Assembly (NCBI GenBank): GCA_018670825.1
Contig: JABHIW010000159.1
Location: forward strand, 1 to 60,431
From: Candidatus Scalindua sp.
GTDB lineage: Bacteria > Planctomycetota > Brocadiia > Brocadiales > Scalinduaceae
Length of the DNA: 60,431 nucleotides
Direction: 5' to 3'
Positions 36,234 through 44,112 of the stretch are shown piece by piece (position 1 is the stretch's first letter; the number at the start of each line of letters is the position of its first letter). The notes below the pieces were generated by a model that had not been told where the DNA came from, searched no databases, and was given only the letters and a program-made list of their open reading frames with translations. The position numbers were made by a program, and so were the translations under genes.

Positions 36234-36255
36234 CCCCTGAATTAACGTTCAGGGG
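36234..36255 (+). terminator. Hairpin after the collagen-like gene
   Basis: Perfect 8-bp stem cccctgaa/ttcagggg with an aacgtt core, directly after the stop of the collagen-like gene and followed by gttgtttataaaa. The T-run is poor, so it may be a weak terminator or a processing stem. Confidence 0.5.
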
Positions 36256-36369
36256 GTTGTTTATAAAAGGGTTAATTTTAACCTTTATAGTAATCCTTTT
36301 TTTGTCAGACTATGCAAATGTAACAAAAAGGGACAGCTGTTCCTATTAACCCTATGAAAGGGGGTAAAG

Positions 36370-37599
36370 ATGAAAAAGAGTAAGAGTAAATCTACGGTAA
36401 AAAAGACATCCGCACCGACACCGCTGCTGACGCAGAGTCATCCGGTTGACTGGTGGTTTGTGTTTAAGTTTAATGCCGCTTCATTTCCCGGCTGTGCCGG
36501 AGCAGACAAGAGAAAAGGAATCTTCGGAGGCACGATTAGAAAATATTCCGAAGGGTTCAGTCAGCAATATATATACGCCAGCAGTGAGGACCCGACATTA
36601 CAGAAGGGAAAAGGTCGTGTCGGTGCTACTCTGACTGACCCTCTGGGTGCAACATTCGGACAGGTTTATAATAATTCTTACTACTATCTGATATGGAACG
36701 ATCAATTTTATGATGCACCAATAATTCATGGATGCGTAAAATACTGCGGTGCGCCCTGGGGCCACTCAAAGGGTATGCTTGCATGGAATGAAGCAGGTGA
36801 AGGCTTTGTAATGCAGGTTTCAACTCCTTCCTGGCCGGCTTCGGGGAGTATAAAATATCCGAGGAAAGGGGACGGCAATACACTCGGCTGTGTAAAAGAT
36901 GATGATATAGAAGTCAGCCAGCATTTCTTTGCGTTAAGGCTGGATCAAGGTGATTTACTGCAGGTTTTAAAAGTCCTCAAAAATTCGAGTGTTGTGACGG
37001 ATCCTTCCAATAAGCAGATTGTCTTAAACGGCGGTCCGTCTGCTGTTCAAAAACTGGTTAGGGGTCTGGGGAATAAGTCTCGCAGTAAAAAGGTTATACA
37101 GGTAAAACTTTCCAGCGGAGTAGAGTTGATTTCCAAGCCGTCAAGTCTGCATGTTCCGCCGTGGCAGATGGTTTCGTCCGTAATGGGTAATGTTTCTTTA
37201 AGGGTTGCCAGTTGGTGGGCTGATCCGGAAATAGATTCCACAACAGCCCGTACACAAATTTCATGCTGGGATGACTCCCTGGCAAAACCCGGTGCTGTAC
37301 AGATTGCAACATCTGGTATGTGGGGTAAAAAAGGAATAAATCTTACCGGAGGAGAAGGCAAAAAACACAACCATGCAAAGTTCGGCGTCTCAACCAACAA
37401 GAGGAAACCGTATTCAATATTTGGAGATATGAACCAGCAGGGCGCCCTGGCGCCCGGTTATGCTTATGCAAAACAAAAATGTTCCAGCAGTCAGAACGGC
37501 CGGGGAGGCATATTTTATGTTGTTAAAAACAGAGAGTTGTTCACCAGTATTTCCAGTTTACTCAAAGGAGATTCGGCACCCACGAAGGTTCAAACATGA
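36370..37599 (+). CDS. DNase II-family deoxyribonuclease
   Basis: This 409-residue protein has the marks of deoxyribonuclease II: VDWWFVFKF near the N-terminus, the first catalytic-half HxK in GHSKGMLAWN (His 132) and the second in HNHAKFGVS (His 335), followed by PYSIFGDMNQQG, which matches the SxHxKW...GDxNR region of animal DNase II. These acid endonucleases cut double-stranded DNA without metal ions; in animals they work in lysosomes. The bacterial distribution is sparse. A basic, Lys/Ser-rich N-terminus (KKSKSKSTVKK) replaces a clear signal peptide, so export would need another route. It lies just upstream of the RebB genes, suggesting a DNA-degrading effector of an R-body system. Confidence 0.8.
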   Translation: MKKSKSKSTVKKTSAPTPLLTQSHPVDWWFVFKFNAASFPGCAGADKRKGIFGGTIRKYSEGFSQQYIYASSEDPTLQKGKGRVGATLTDPLGATFGQVYNNSYYYLIWNDQFYDAPIIHGCVKYCGAPWGHSKGMLAWNEAGEGFVMQVSTPSWPASGSIKYPRKGDGNTLGCVKDDDIEVSQHFFALRLDQGDLLQVLKVLKNSSVVTDPSNKQIVLNGGPSAVQKLVRGLGNKSRSKKVIQVKLSSGVELISKPSSLHVPPWQMVSSVMGNVSLRVASWWADPEIDSTTARTQISCWDDSLAKPGAVQIATSGMWGKKGINLTGGEGKKHNHAKFGVSTNKRKPYSIFGDMNQQGALAPGYAYAKQKCSSSQNGRGGIFYVVKNRELFTSISSLLKGDSAPTKVQT

Positions 37600-37768
37600 G
37601 TCAAATCTTGACTGAACTGCTTGTTTTTCCGGTGTAAGTATTTTCTTTTAAGTTTTATATTTGTTTTGAATTAAATATTGCCTAATATTCAGTTTCTGTT
37701 GTTTAACGGGTTGTGACAACATGCCTTAAAAAAAAATAACCCATATATTTAAGAAAGGAGTGTCAGTT

Positions 37769-37993
37769 ATGGCTGAACCTACTTCAGTTAATAGCCAAAT
37801 TACCGATTCAGTTACACAATTAAATCTTGAAACCATTGGAAGCTCTCCGGGCCAGTCTTTAGCATCTCTTCAGCAGGTTTTGGCCAGTACAGCGGGTATA
37901 GCAATGCAGAATGCGGTAAGTAATCAACAAAATCTGAACGATGTCAGTGCTGCTGCCGTTACCAGGTGTGTTAACTCTCTTCTGGGAGAATGA
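37769..37993 (+). CDS. RebB-family R-body protein 1
   Basis: ATG 37769 has GAAAGGAG eight bases before it. The 74-residue protein matches the RebB family (R-body, killing trait): PTSVNSQITDSVTQLNLETIG at the start, a central AMQNAVSNQQNLN and a C-terminal helix. RebB proteins polymerise into the coiled ribbon known as an R-body, which unrolls at low pH and can break membranes; it was first known from killer Caedibacter endosymbionts of Paramecium. It is followed 68 bases later by a close copy. Confidence 0.88.
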   Translation: MAEPTSVNSQITDSVTQLNLETIGSSPGQSLASLQQVLASTAGIAMQNAVSNQQNLNDVSAAAVTRCVNSLLGE

Positions 37994-38061
37994 CAAAAGG
38001 AGAAGGCAGGAAAGTTGGGAATTGTTTTTAAGAAAATTTTAATTTTAAAAGGAGATCAATT

Positions 38062-38295
38062 ATGGCGTATCCTACTTCAGTTAATAGCCAAATTACCGAT
38101 GCAGTTACACAATCAAATCTTGAGACCATTGGAAGCTCTCCGGGTCAGTCATTAGCGTATCTTCAACAGATTTTAGCCAGTACAGCGGGTATGGCAATGC
38201 AGAACGCGGTAAGTAATCAACAAAATCTGAATAATGTCAGCGCTGCTGTCAGCACCAAGTGTGTTAACTATCTACTTGGAAAAGCAGGGAAATAG
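38062..38295 (+). CDS. RebB-family R-body protein 2
   Basis: This 77-residue protein is a near-duplicate of the preceding RebB, with most differences in the first and last ten residues and the same AMQNAVSNQQNLN centre. AAGGAGATC precedes the ATG. Two or more RebB-type subunits are the normal requirement for R-body assembly, so the pair supports a working system rather than a stray homologue. Confidence 0.88.
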   Translation: MAYPTSVNSQITDAVTQSNLETIGSSPGQSLAYLQQILASTAGMAMQNAVSNQQNLNNVSAAVSTKCVNYLLGKAGK

Positions 38296-38367
38296 GATCT
38301 GCTACTTATAAATATTCAGATACTTGATTATATAAAATCAGTATAGGGGTTGTGAGTAAACCAGTGG

Positions 38368-38413
38368 CCCATCAGGTTTGCACGGCAGTGTTCGTCGGGT
38401 TGAACCCGATGGG
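38368..38413 (+). promoter_or_regulatory. Hairpin between RebB genes
   Basis: Arms cccatcaggtt (38368-38378) and aacccgatggg (38403-38413) pair with one mismatch, and the right-hand side holds its own inner tcgggttgaacccga palindrome. No T-run follows. It lies in the 226-base gap between RebB 2 and the RebB-like gene and could be a processing or attenuation stem. Confidence 0.4.
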
Positions 38414-38521
38414 TCTATGAGGTAAATTATACTAAAGTCTATAGCTTTATAGAGCAGTGCCTGCATTTCCGGGCATGGTTATAAAACAAGGATATTCAGA
38501 AAATAATGAGGACACTATAAA

Positions 38522-38941
38522 ATGGATAAGTCATCAAAAACAGACGAACAGATCAAAAATATCGCGGAAACGATTGGAGAGCAGCCTTGTGTTTCGTCCG
38601 ATGAATTTACGCAAACACTTACCCGGCAGATCATGGTCAATGCTGTGGGATTGGCCATGCAAAATGTGGTGGCACAGCAGCAGCAAAATTACATCCTTCA
38701 GAATGCGATGACTACTGCAGCTGCCAGGGCAATGTTGGAATCATCACTTCCTCCGGAAGATATTATGAAATTTGCCAAAGAGGCATTATCAGGAGAGGAT
38801 GTAGTATCCACTTTGTCCGGGCTCGATGATTTGATGGATAAGGTCAGCAGGCAGGATCAAATGAAAAAGACCGACAAAAAGACAACCTCTTCACCCGGTA
38901 AAAAGACAAAGAAGAACCTCAAAAAGTCGGAAAATGTATGA
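38522..38941 (+). CDS. RebB-like R-body-associated protein
   Basis: The 139-residue protein shares the RebB core (RQIMVNAVGLAMQNVVAQQQQ, LQNAMTTAAARAML) but is longer, with a polar start and a Lys/Ser-rich basic tail (KKTDKKTTSS...). It belongs with RebB by sequence and position and may be a cap, nucleation or DNA/membrane-binding subunit. A GAGGA site precedes the ATG. Confidence 0.75.
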   Translation: MDKSSKTDEQIKNIAETIGEQPCVSSDEFTQTLTRQIMVNAVGLAMQNVVAQQQQNYILQNAMTTAAARAMLESSLPPEDIMKFAKEALSGEDVVSTLSGLDDLMDKVSRQDQMKKTDKKTTSSPGKKTKKNLKKSENV

Positions 38942-39020
38942 GTTTGACGTTGTCTATTAACTTATCCGTTAGATATTGATTTTCTAAGATTTGATATAGG
39001 GAAAACTATGGGAGAATAAA

Positions 39021-39317
39021 ATGACAGATTCAATCCAGAAAAAAAGCCAGACTACAGAAGGGAAGGAAGGCCAGGCCGGTCAGAAAAAAAAGGGAATAGA
39101 CTCCAAGGAAGAGAACGTTGTAGACGCCGTAGAGGCAACTTATCAAAAGGTGCAGGAAACTATCGAACAATCTCAGCGTGAAACGATGGATGCTATGGCT
39201 GCTGCGGAAAATGCGGTTAAGGCAGCACTTACCGGTATGGAGAAAGCTATGGATGATGCTCAAAAAATTGCTGAGCAGAGTCTCAAGGTAAATCAGGAAA
39301 GTAAGGGAGAAAAATAA
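39021..39317 (+). CDS. Small helical R-body-cluster protein
   Basis: The 98-residue protein has a charged, disordered start rich in Lys, Gln and Glu and then one long Ala-rich helix (EATYQKVQETIEQSQRETM..., NAVKAALTGMEKAMDDAQKI) with RebB-like Ala-Met periodicity. It follows the RebB-like gene closely, with GGGAGA before the ATG. It is likely an accessory of R-body assembly; no family identified. Confidence 0.65.
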   Translation: MTDSIQKKSQTTEGKEGQAGQKKKGIDSKEENVVDAVEATYQKVQETIEQSQRETMDAMAAAENAVKAALTGMEKAMDDAQKIAEQSLKVNQESKGEK

Positions 39318-39418
39318 CTGTTGCTAATTCCATATCCATTTTTGGTTGAGGATAATAACATGGAACAAGGATATTTCCTGTCCTTCCAGTCCATGATTTT
39401 ATCATGGAGCAAATTATT

Positions 39419-41092
39419 ATGAAAAACATAAGTCAGATATTAATAGCGGTTTTCACGTTAGTAATTATCCAGAACTGTACTACTACAGACAAACATGGAC
39501 CGAAAACTATAACAGGGAACATTAAAGCTAACGTAGTTGCCAGCTCAGGCACAAACTTTAACTTTCCGGAACAGACCCCGGAGTTTCTTTCCGCCACCTC
39601 TAACTGCGGTATCTGTTTTTCCGGTGGCGGTACGCGTTCTCTTTCAGCATCGATGGGACAGATGAGAGGGTTGGAACAACTTGGGATCTTAACAAATGCT
39701 CGATACATCTCCTGTGTCTCTGGTGGCTCTTGGGCTTCCGCCGTATTTACTTATTACAAATCAGGTGCTTCTGATGACCGGGAACTTCTCGGTGTCGATC
39801 CCACTTTGGAAGAGAGGAAAACCTGGAAATTGTCGAATTGGAACTCCAGCCTTAAGCATTCAAATTTAGCCTATCCCGCTACGGTTGATTTTGAGAAAAC
39901 ACTTGGAGATTATATTCTTAAAGGTCCGGAAGAGATGGCATGGATCTATGCCGTCAGAGATACCTTTTTTAAACCTTTTGGACTGGATGATAATAATTTT
40001 TTCAGTTTAGACAATTCGACAGTTGCTGACATTCTCAATGAAAACAAGGCTCTTCAACCCGACTGGGACTCTTCAGATTTTGATCTTCCCAGGGAAGAAA
40101 GGCCCTACCTCATTGTTAATGGTACCTTGCTATGGCCTATTGAACTGGAAGATTTGGGAAAAGTGTACAGGGTCCTTGTACAATTCACCCCTCTCTATGT
40201 CGGCAATCCCTTTGCTCTCACTTTAAAAGCAAAGGATGATTGGGTTGTTAAAGACCAATTGCTGAACACAGGAGGTGGTGTTCTTGACACATTTGCCTTT
40301 GGAAGCAGTGGTCCTGAAGCAGCTCCCGGGTCCTGGTTAGAAATGCCGGGACCGTCAGAAGCATTTACCATCTGGCATGCCAGTGGTATAAGCAGTGCCG
40401 CTTATGGATTCGATGAAGCCAAAACCGATATCAGGCTTTTATTGCCCAGAGAAAATTACTGGGCGGTAACAGATTCTGAAAAATCACTAAGTGTTTCTGA
40501 AAATCAATGTTTTTCAGATGGTGGTAACCTGGAAAATTTTGGCATTATGGCTATGTTGCAAAGACAGGTTAAAAAAATCATAGTCTTTGTTAATTCGGGA
40601 ACGGCCTTGAAAAAGGACGAGGAAGGCATAACCATTGACTCTGATGTCGCTCCGCTTTTTGGATTAGCCAATTCTAAATTTTCCAACAATCGTGTTTTTG
40701 ACTCCGGTGGCTACACTACTCTTACCAACAAGCTTTGGGATGCGTATTCCAATGGTGGGCTTGCTATGGCGAAGGAGAGTTATACTACCATCCCCAACGT
40801 TTGGTTTGGTATTCCTGAATACGAGGTTGAAGTACTATGGGTTTATAACGCTCCCGTGCAGGATTGGATTAAACAATTGAGCACGAAGGTTCAACGTGCT
40901 GTTAAATCGGGAATAAAGGGAGAACAGCCGTTAAAAGATTTTCCTAATTATAAAACTGTTGGTGAAAACTGGCTTCAGCTGATAAAACTCTATCCCGAAC
41001 AGGTATCATTGATCGCAGATATGTTTAGTTGGTCGATTCAGCAAAACAGCACAAAATTTGAAGAATTTCTAGCACCGGTACAAAAAAAATAG
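39419..41092 (+). CDS. cPLA2/patatin-like phospholipase, lipoprotein
   Basis: I choose ATG 39419 (GGAG nine bases before it, overlapping an earlier ATG). The 557-residue protein starts with a lipoprotein signal ending in IIQNC. It has the oxyanion-hole GGGTRS, nucleophile Ser in CVSGGSWA (about 101, with Cys instead of the usual first Gly of GxSxG) and the acid in SDGGNLENFGI (Asp about 367): the Ser-Asp dyad of cytosolic phospholipase A2/patatin. Such enzymes hydrolyse membrane phospholipids. Placed at the end of the R-body cluster, it may be a membrane-attacking effector. Confidence 0.82.
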   Translation: MKNISQILIAVFTLVIIQNCTTTDKHGPKTITGNIKANVVASSGTNFNFPEQTPEFLSATSNCGICFSGGGTRSLSASMGQMRGLEQLGILTNARYISCVSGGSWASAVFTYYKSGASDDRELLGVDPTLEERKTWKLSNWNSSLKHSNLAYPATVDFEKTLGDYILKGPEEMAWIYAVRDTFFKPFGLDDNNFFSLDNSTVADILNENKALQPDWDSSDFDLPREERPYLIVNGTLLWPIELEDLGKVYRVLVQFTPLYVGNPFALTLKAKDDWVVKDQLLNTGGGVLDTFAFGSSGPEAAPGSWLEMPGPSEAFTIWHASGISSAAYGFDEAKTDIRLLLPRENYWAVTDSEKSLSVSENQCFSDGGNLENFGIMAMLQRQVKKIIVFVNSGTALKKDEEGITIDSDVAPLFGLANSKFSNNRVFDSGGYTTLTNKLWDAYSNGGLAMAKESYTTIPNVWFGIPEYEVEVLWVYNAPVQDWIKQLSTKVQRAVKSGIKGEQPLKDFPNYKTVGENWLQLIKLYPEQVSLIADMFSWSIQQNSTKFEEFLAPVQKK

Positions 41093-41630
41093 TGACAGAC
41101 AATCATAGGCATTGAAAATTGTTGAAATTCGGTAAAGGTATGTTTGGATATCCATATACTCAAAGTTTATAGGCGGTTGGCACTCGACTGTTTTTCTTGC
41201 TATCATTTCTCTCCACGCTTCTCTACCTATCTCTCAGTATCAAGCATCATTTATCTTGTTAATTTTATTGCTTTTTTTGTAATATTTATTTTAAATACGG
41301 ATATTATAATTATCGATAGGAGCATACGTTGCTTTTATCATAAAATAATGTGTGGAATTAACGGCAGAAACAGTTACTGAATATTACGATTTACTTTAGA
41401 AGCAGTAAGGAGAGTTCAATGTCAAAGGTAGACGAAATTAAGGAAGCCCTTGATGGAAAAGAGAAAGGAAAGCTTAAAGAACTCTAATGCATCGGACAAC
41501 AAACCGATTCCGGAAATGCTTAGAGAAGCTTCCAGAGCATGTTCAAAAAAATAATTCTAATTCTGGCGACAGATAAGAAGTAGGTTTAGTTTTTAAATTT
41601 CGCATAAGTCAGATTGGAGATCTAGAGAAA
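41093..41630. other. Intergenic region with a small broken ORF
   Basis: The region is A+T-rich. A 22-codon frame (41419-41487) with a perfect TAAGGAGAG site reads MSKVDEIKEALDGKEKGKLK and then stops. The overlapping +1-type frame (41453-41554) continues as EKRKESLKNSNASDNKPIPE to a stop. This looks like one small gene broken by a frameshift, or two tiny genes. A 78-codon frame at 41144-41380 is not supported. Confidence 0.4.
41419..41554 (+). pseudogene. Small frameshifted ORF with strong ribosome-binding site
   Basis: TAAGGAGAG precedes ATG 41419. Frame A stops after 22 codons; frame B, from 41453, is open for 33 more codons. The joined product would be a ~45-residue charged polypeptide. 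I recognise no family. It could also be a genuine 22-residue peptide gene. Confidence 0.35.
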
Positions 41631-42002
41631 ATGACAAATACTTTCCCTGTAAAGAATGCAAATACAATCCTGTACTGTAAGAAATGGCAGGAAACGGTTG
41701 ACTTCTATAAAAATCATTTAAGGTTACCAATAACCCATGACTCAGATTGGTTTATTGAATTTAAATTGACTGAGACTGCGCATATAAGTATCGCAGATGA
41801 GCGGAGGGCGTCCATCAAGAGCAGCGGTGGGGTGGGTATAACATTAGCATTAAAGGTTGAAAATATTGCTGAAGCCTGGCAATATCTGTGTGACAGTGGA
41901 CTGAAAATAGATCCGGTCAAGGAACATCCATGGGGTGCTCATGTTTTTTATTTCTGTGATCCTGAGGGGCATCGAATTGAGGTCTGGTCACCAAAACAGT
42001 AA
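41631..42002 (+). CDS. Glyoxalase/VOC-superfamily protein
   Basis: This 123-residue protein has the VOC beta-alpha-beta-beta-beta pattern: ILYCKKWQETVDFYKNHLRLPI at the start, and the C-terminal GAHVFYFCDPEGHRIEVWSP with the metal-ligand Glu. Such proteins include glyoxalase I, dioxygenases and antibiotic-binding proteins; the reaction cannot be chosen here. A strong terminator follows. Confidence 0.85.
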   Translation: MTNTFPVKNANTILYCKKWQETVDFYKNHLRLPITHDSDWFIEFKLTETAHISIADERRASIKSSGGVGITLALKVENIAEAWQYLCDSGLKIDPVKEHPWGAHVFYFCDPEGHRIEVWSPKQ

Positions 42003-42012
42003 GAAGGTGAAA

Positions 42013-42058
42013 ACATCCTCATACTTGAAGAAATAAGTATGAGGATGTTTTTGTTTTT
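42013..42058 (+). terminator. Rho-independent terminator
   Basis: A perfect 14-bp stem (acatcctcatactt at 42013-42026 with its complement at 42035-42048), 8-base loop and T-rich tail. It lies between the VOC gene and the convergent M48 peptidase gene and can serve both. Confidence 0.9.
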
Positions 42059-42086
42059 TATAAGATAGGACTTCCCTCATCAACGA

Positions 42087-43109
42087 TTAATTGAGAATCA
42101 AATCCTCCAGTGGATTTTTTCCTGATTTTATTAACTCTACAACCTTTTTAACCCGTAAGATCCTTTCCGGGCTTGCCGGATGGGAACGAAGAAAACTTTT
42201 TGATCTGCTTTTGGGAATTTCCAGTGCGAAGCGCTTCCAGAGCCTTACCCCCTTTTCGATATCATAACCCGCATTATGCGCATAGATGAGACCAATATAA
42301 TCCGCCTCTCTCTCGTTTCCCCTGCTGTATGGCGCATATAATGCCTGAGTAGTATAAGGTGCAAATGGTCCAGTAAGGCCGCCTACAGTCCCACACAGTG
42401 CCGCCATACCGATACTCTTGGGTAAATGGTGGGATGTAAGATGTGCCAGCTCATGCCCCATTATGACGGCAAGCTCATCATCATCATCCGCAAAGTGGAC
42501 CATCCCGGTTGTAAATTCAATACCGGAGAATTTAGCGTACGCATTAATCTTACCTACCTGCTTGAGTCGAATTGACTCGTATGGCATCTCTTCAGGCTTT
42601 ATGTTAAAAGAGAGTCTCTTACCATCTCTTTCTACCACAATGTTTGAGGATTTATCTGCCTTAAAAACCACATGTTTACTGCCCTTGATCTCCTTACCAT
42701 CGATCTCTTTTATAAGATCACCCTGAATGATACCTGCCTGATCAGCTACAGATTTATCAATTAAGCCAACGACAACGCATCCATCCTCTGTTGGCAGTTT
42801 ATAATACTTGGCAATGTCTTCTGTATTGTCAATGACTAACGCACCCATCACCGCACGTTTCTTAAATGCACCGTCCGGTATTATACTCAGGACTTTGAAT
42901 CCAACCTTCCATACACTAACGAGATCCTTAATATATATTTCTGTGGCCAAAGCCTCAATCTCATCCTCCAGCTCCTTTAATTTACTTTCAGAAAGTGGCG
43001 GACCGGTGTTGGCACAGCCGTTAGCAAACAAGAAGATTACTAAAAGCGTAGAAATTATAACTCTGACAAATTTGGCTTTATTTTCTTGCTTATACATATG
43101 AATAATCAA
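42087..43109 (-). CDS. M48-family metallopeptidase lipoprotein with PDZ-like domain
   Basis: The start may be TTG 43109, with AGGAA overlapping the upstream stop, or ATG 43097, which has no site of its own. The protein (up to 340 residues) has a lipoprotein signal ending FANGC, a PDZ-like segment (VVVGLIDKSVADQAGIIQGDLIKEIDG), then the zinc site HELAHLTSHH (about residue 219) and the downstream NEREADYIG glutamate of M48 enzymes. It belongs to the BepA/LoiP-like envelope quality-control peptidases. It follows cysQ with a 6-base gap and is likely co-transcribed. Confidence 0.85.
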   Translation of the reverse strand: MIIHMYKQENKAKFVRVIISTLLVIFLFANGCANTGPPLSESKLKELEDEIEALATEIYIKDLVSVWKVGFKVLSIIPDGAFKKRAVMGALVIDNTEDIAKYYKLPTEDGCVVVGLIDKSVADQAGIIQGDLIKEIDGKEIKGSKHVVFKADKSSNIVVERDGKRLSFNIKPEEMPYESIRLKQVGKINAYAKFSGIEFTTGMVHFADDDDELAVIMGHELAHLTSHHLPKSIGMAALCGTVGGLTGPFAPYTTQALYAPYSRGNEREADYIGLIYAHNAGYDIEKGVRLWKRFALEIPKSRSKSFLRSHPASPERILRVKKVVELIKSGKNPLEDLILN

Positions 43110-43115
43110 CTATTC

Positions 43116-43967
43116 CTAATCAAGACATAGCCCTTGCCTGCTTACTATAAAAAACGGGTTTAACAGATTGCTTTTGTTATAGCTTAATGGTTCATTGGTT
43201 TGTGTATTAATAACTTTCCCCTCGGCTTGTTCTACAATAGCCTGCCCGGCTGCGGTATCCCATTCCATAGTAGGACCAAATCTTGGGTAGGTATCAGCGA
43301 TACCTTCAGCAACAAGGCATAGCTTCAACGAACTACCGGAAGAGATAAACTCTACCTTTTCATACTTTGCATTTAACTGTTTTACAAATTCTGTAAATTC
43401 CTCTGAGGTATGAGAACGGCTTCCTACAACCGTAAATGGTGTATTGATATCATTGCTCAAAGGTAGTCTTTGTGATTTATCTATAAGTTCTTTTATTGAT
43501 AAGTCATCGGTCAAGATGTCACTGCTTTCCAGCTTATACGAGCCAAAGTTAAGGGCAGCAAAGTAGAAAACATCCGTAACCGGTACGTAGATAATGCCGA
43601 GTACCGGCTTGTCTCTATGCATAAGAGCAATATTTACGGTGAACTCACCATTTCTTTTAACAAACTCCTTTGTCCCATCAAGAGGGTCAACGAGCCAGAA
43701 GTATTCCCACCTTTTTCTTTCTTCATAAGGGGTATCTCTTCCTTCTTCACTTAAAATGGGTACCGTGGAGTTATTAACTGTTATGGTTTGTTCCAAAACA
43801 TCTGCAATGATCTCGTGTGATCTTGTGTCTGCTAACGTCAGTGGAGATTTATCATCTTTCTGCTCAACCGCAAAGTCTGAACCGTATACTTCAAGGATTG
43901 CTTCTCCCGCACGCTTTGCGGCAAGAATAGCAGTAAGAATAAGTTTGTCGTATTGTATTTTATCCAT
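43116..43967 (-). CDS. cysQ: 3'(2'),5'-bisphosphate nucleotidase CysQ
   Basis: This 283-residue member of the inositol-monophosphatase fold removes the 3'-phosphate of PAP, the by-product of sulfate activation. Motifs are DKSPLTLADTRSHEII (metal site), ILSEEGRDTPYEER and the signature WLVDPLDGTKEFVKRNGEFTVNIALM, with GPTMEWDTAAGQAI near the end. All metal ligands are present. It works with the APS-kinase fusion encoded at 50511. Confidence 0.9.
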   Translation of the reverse strand: MDKIQYDKLILTAILAAKRAGEAILEVYGSDFAVEQKDDKSPLTLADTRSHEIIADVLEQTITVNNSTVPILSEEGRDTPYEERKRWEYFWLVDPLDGTKEFVKRNGEFTVNIALMHRDKPVLGIIYVPVTDVFYFAALNFGSYKLESSDILTDDLSIKELIDKSQRLPLSNDINTPFTVVGSRSHTSEEFTEFVKQLNAKYEKVEFISSGSSLKLCLVAEGIADTYPRFGPTMEWDTAAGQAIVEQAEGKVINTQTNEPLSYNKSNLLNPFFIVSRQGLCLD

Positions 43968-44112
43968 TATTTGATTATCGTGGAAAATGTATAATTTTCA
44001 ATAAAATAATAATTAAATAAACCTGATCTATTTACTTGTTGCCAACGAATTGTTATGATGAAGAAATTGTATTTCTCAGAAGATAGAACGCTACAAAATT
44101 GAGCTAATAAAG

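Noticed and set aside
41144..41380. 78-codon hydrophobic + strand frame
   Set aside because: No ribosome-binding site and A+T-driven hydrophobic composition; likely chance.
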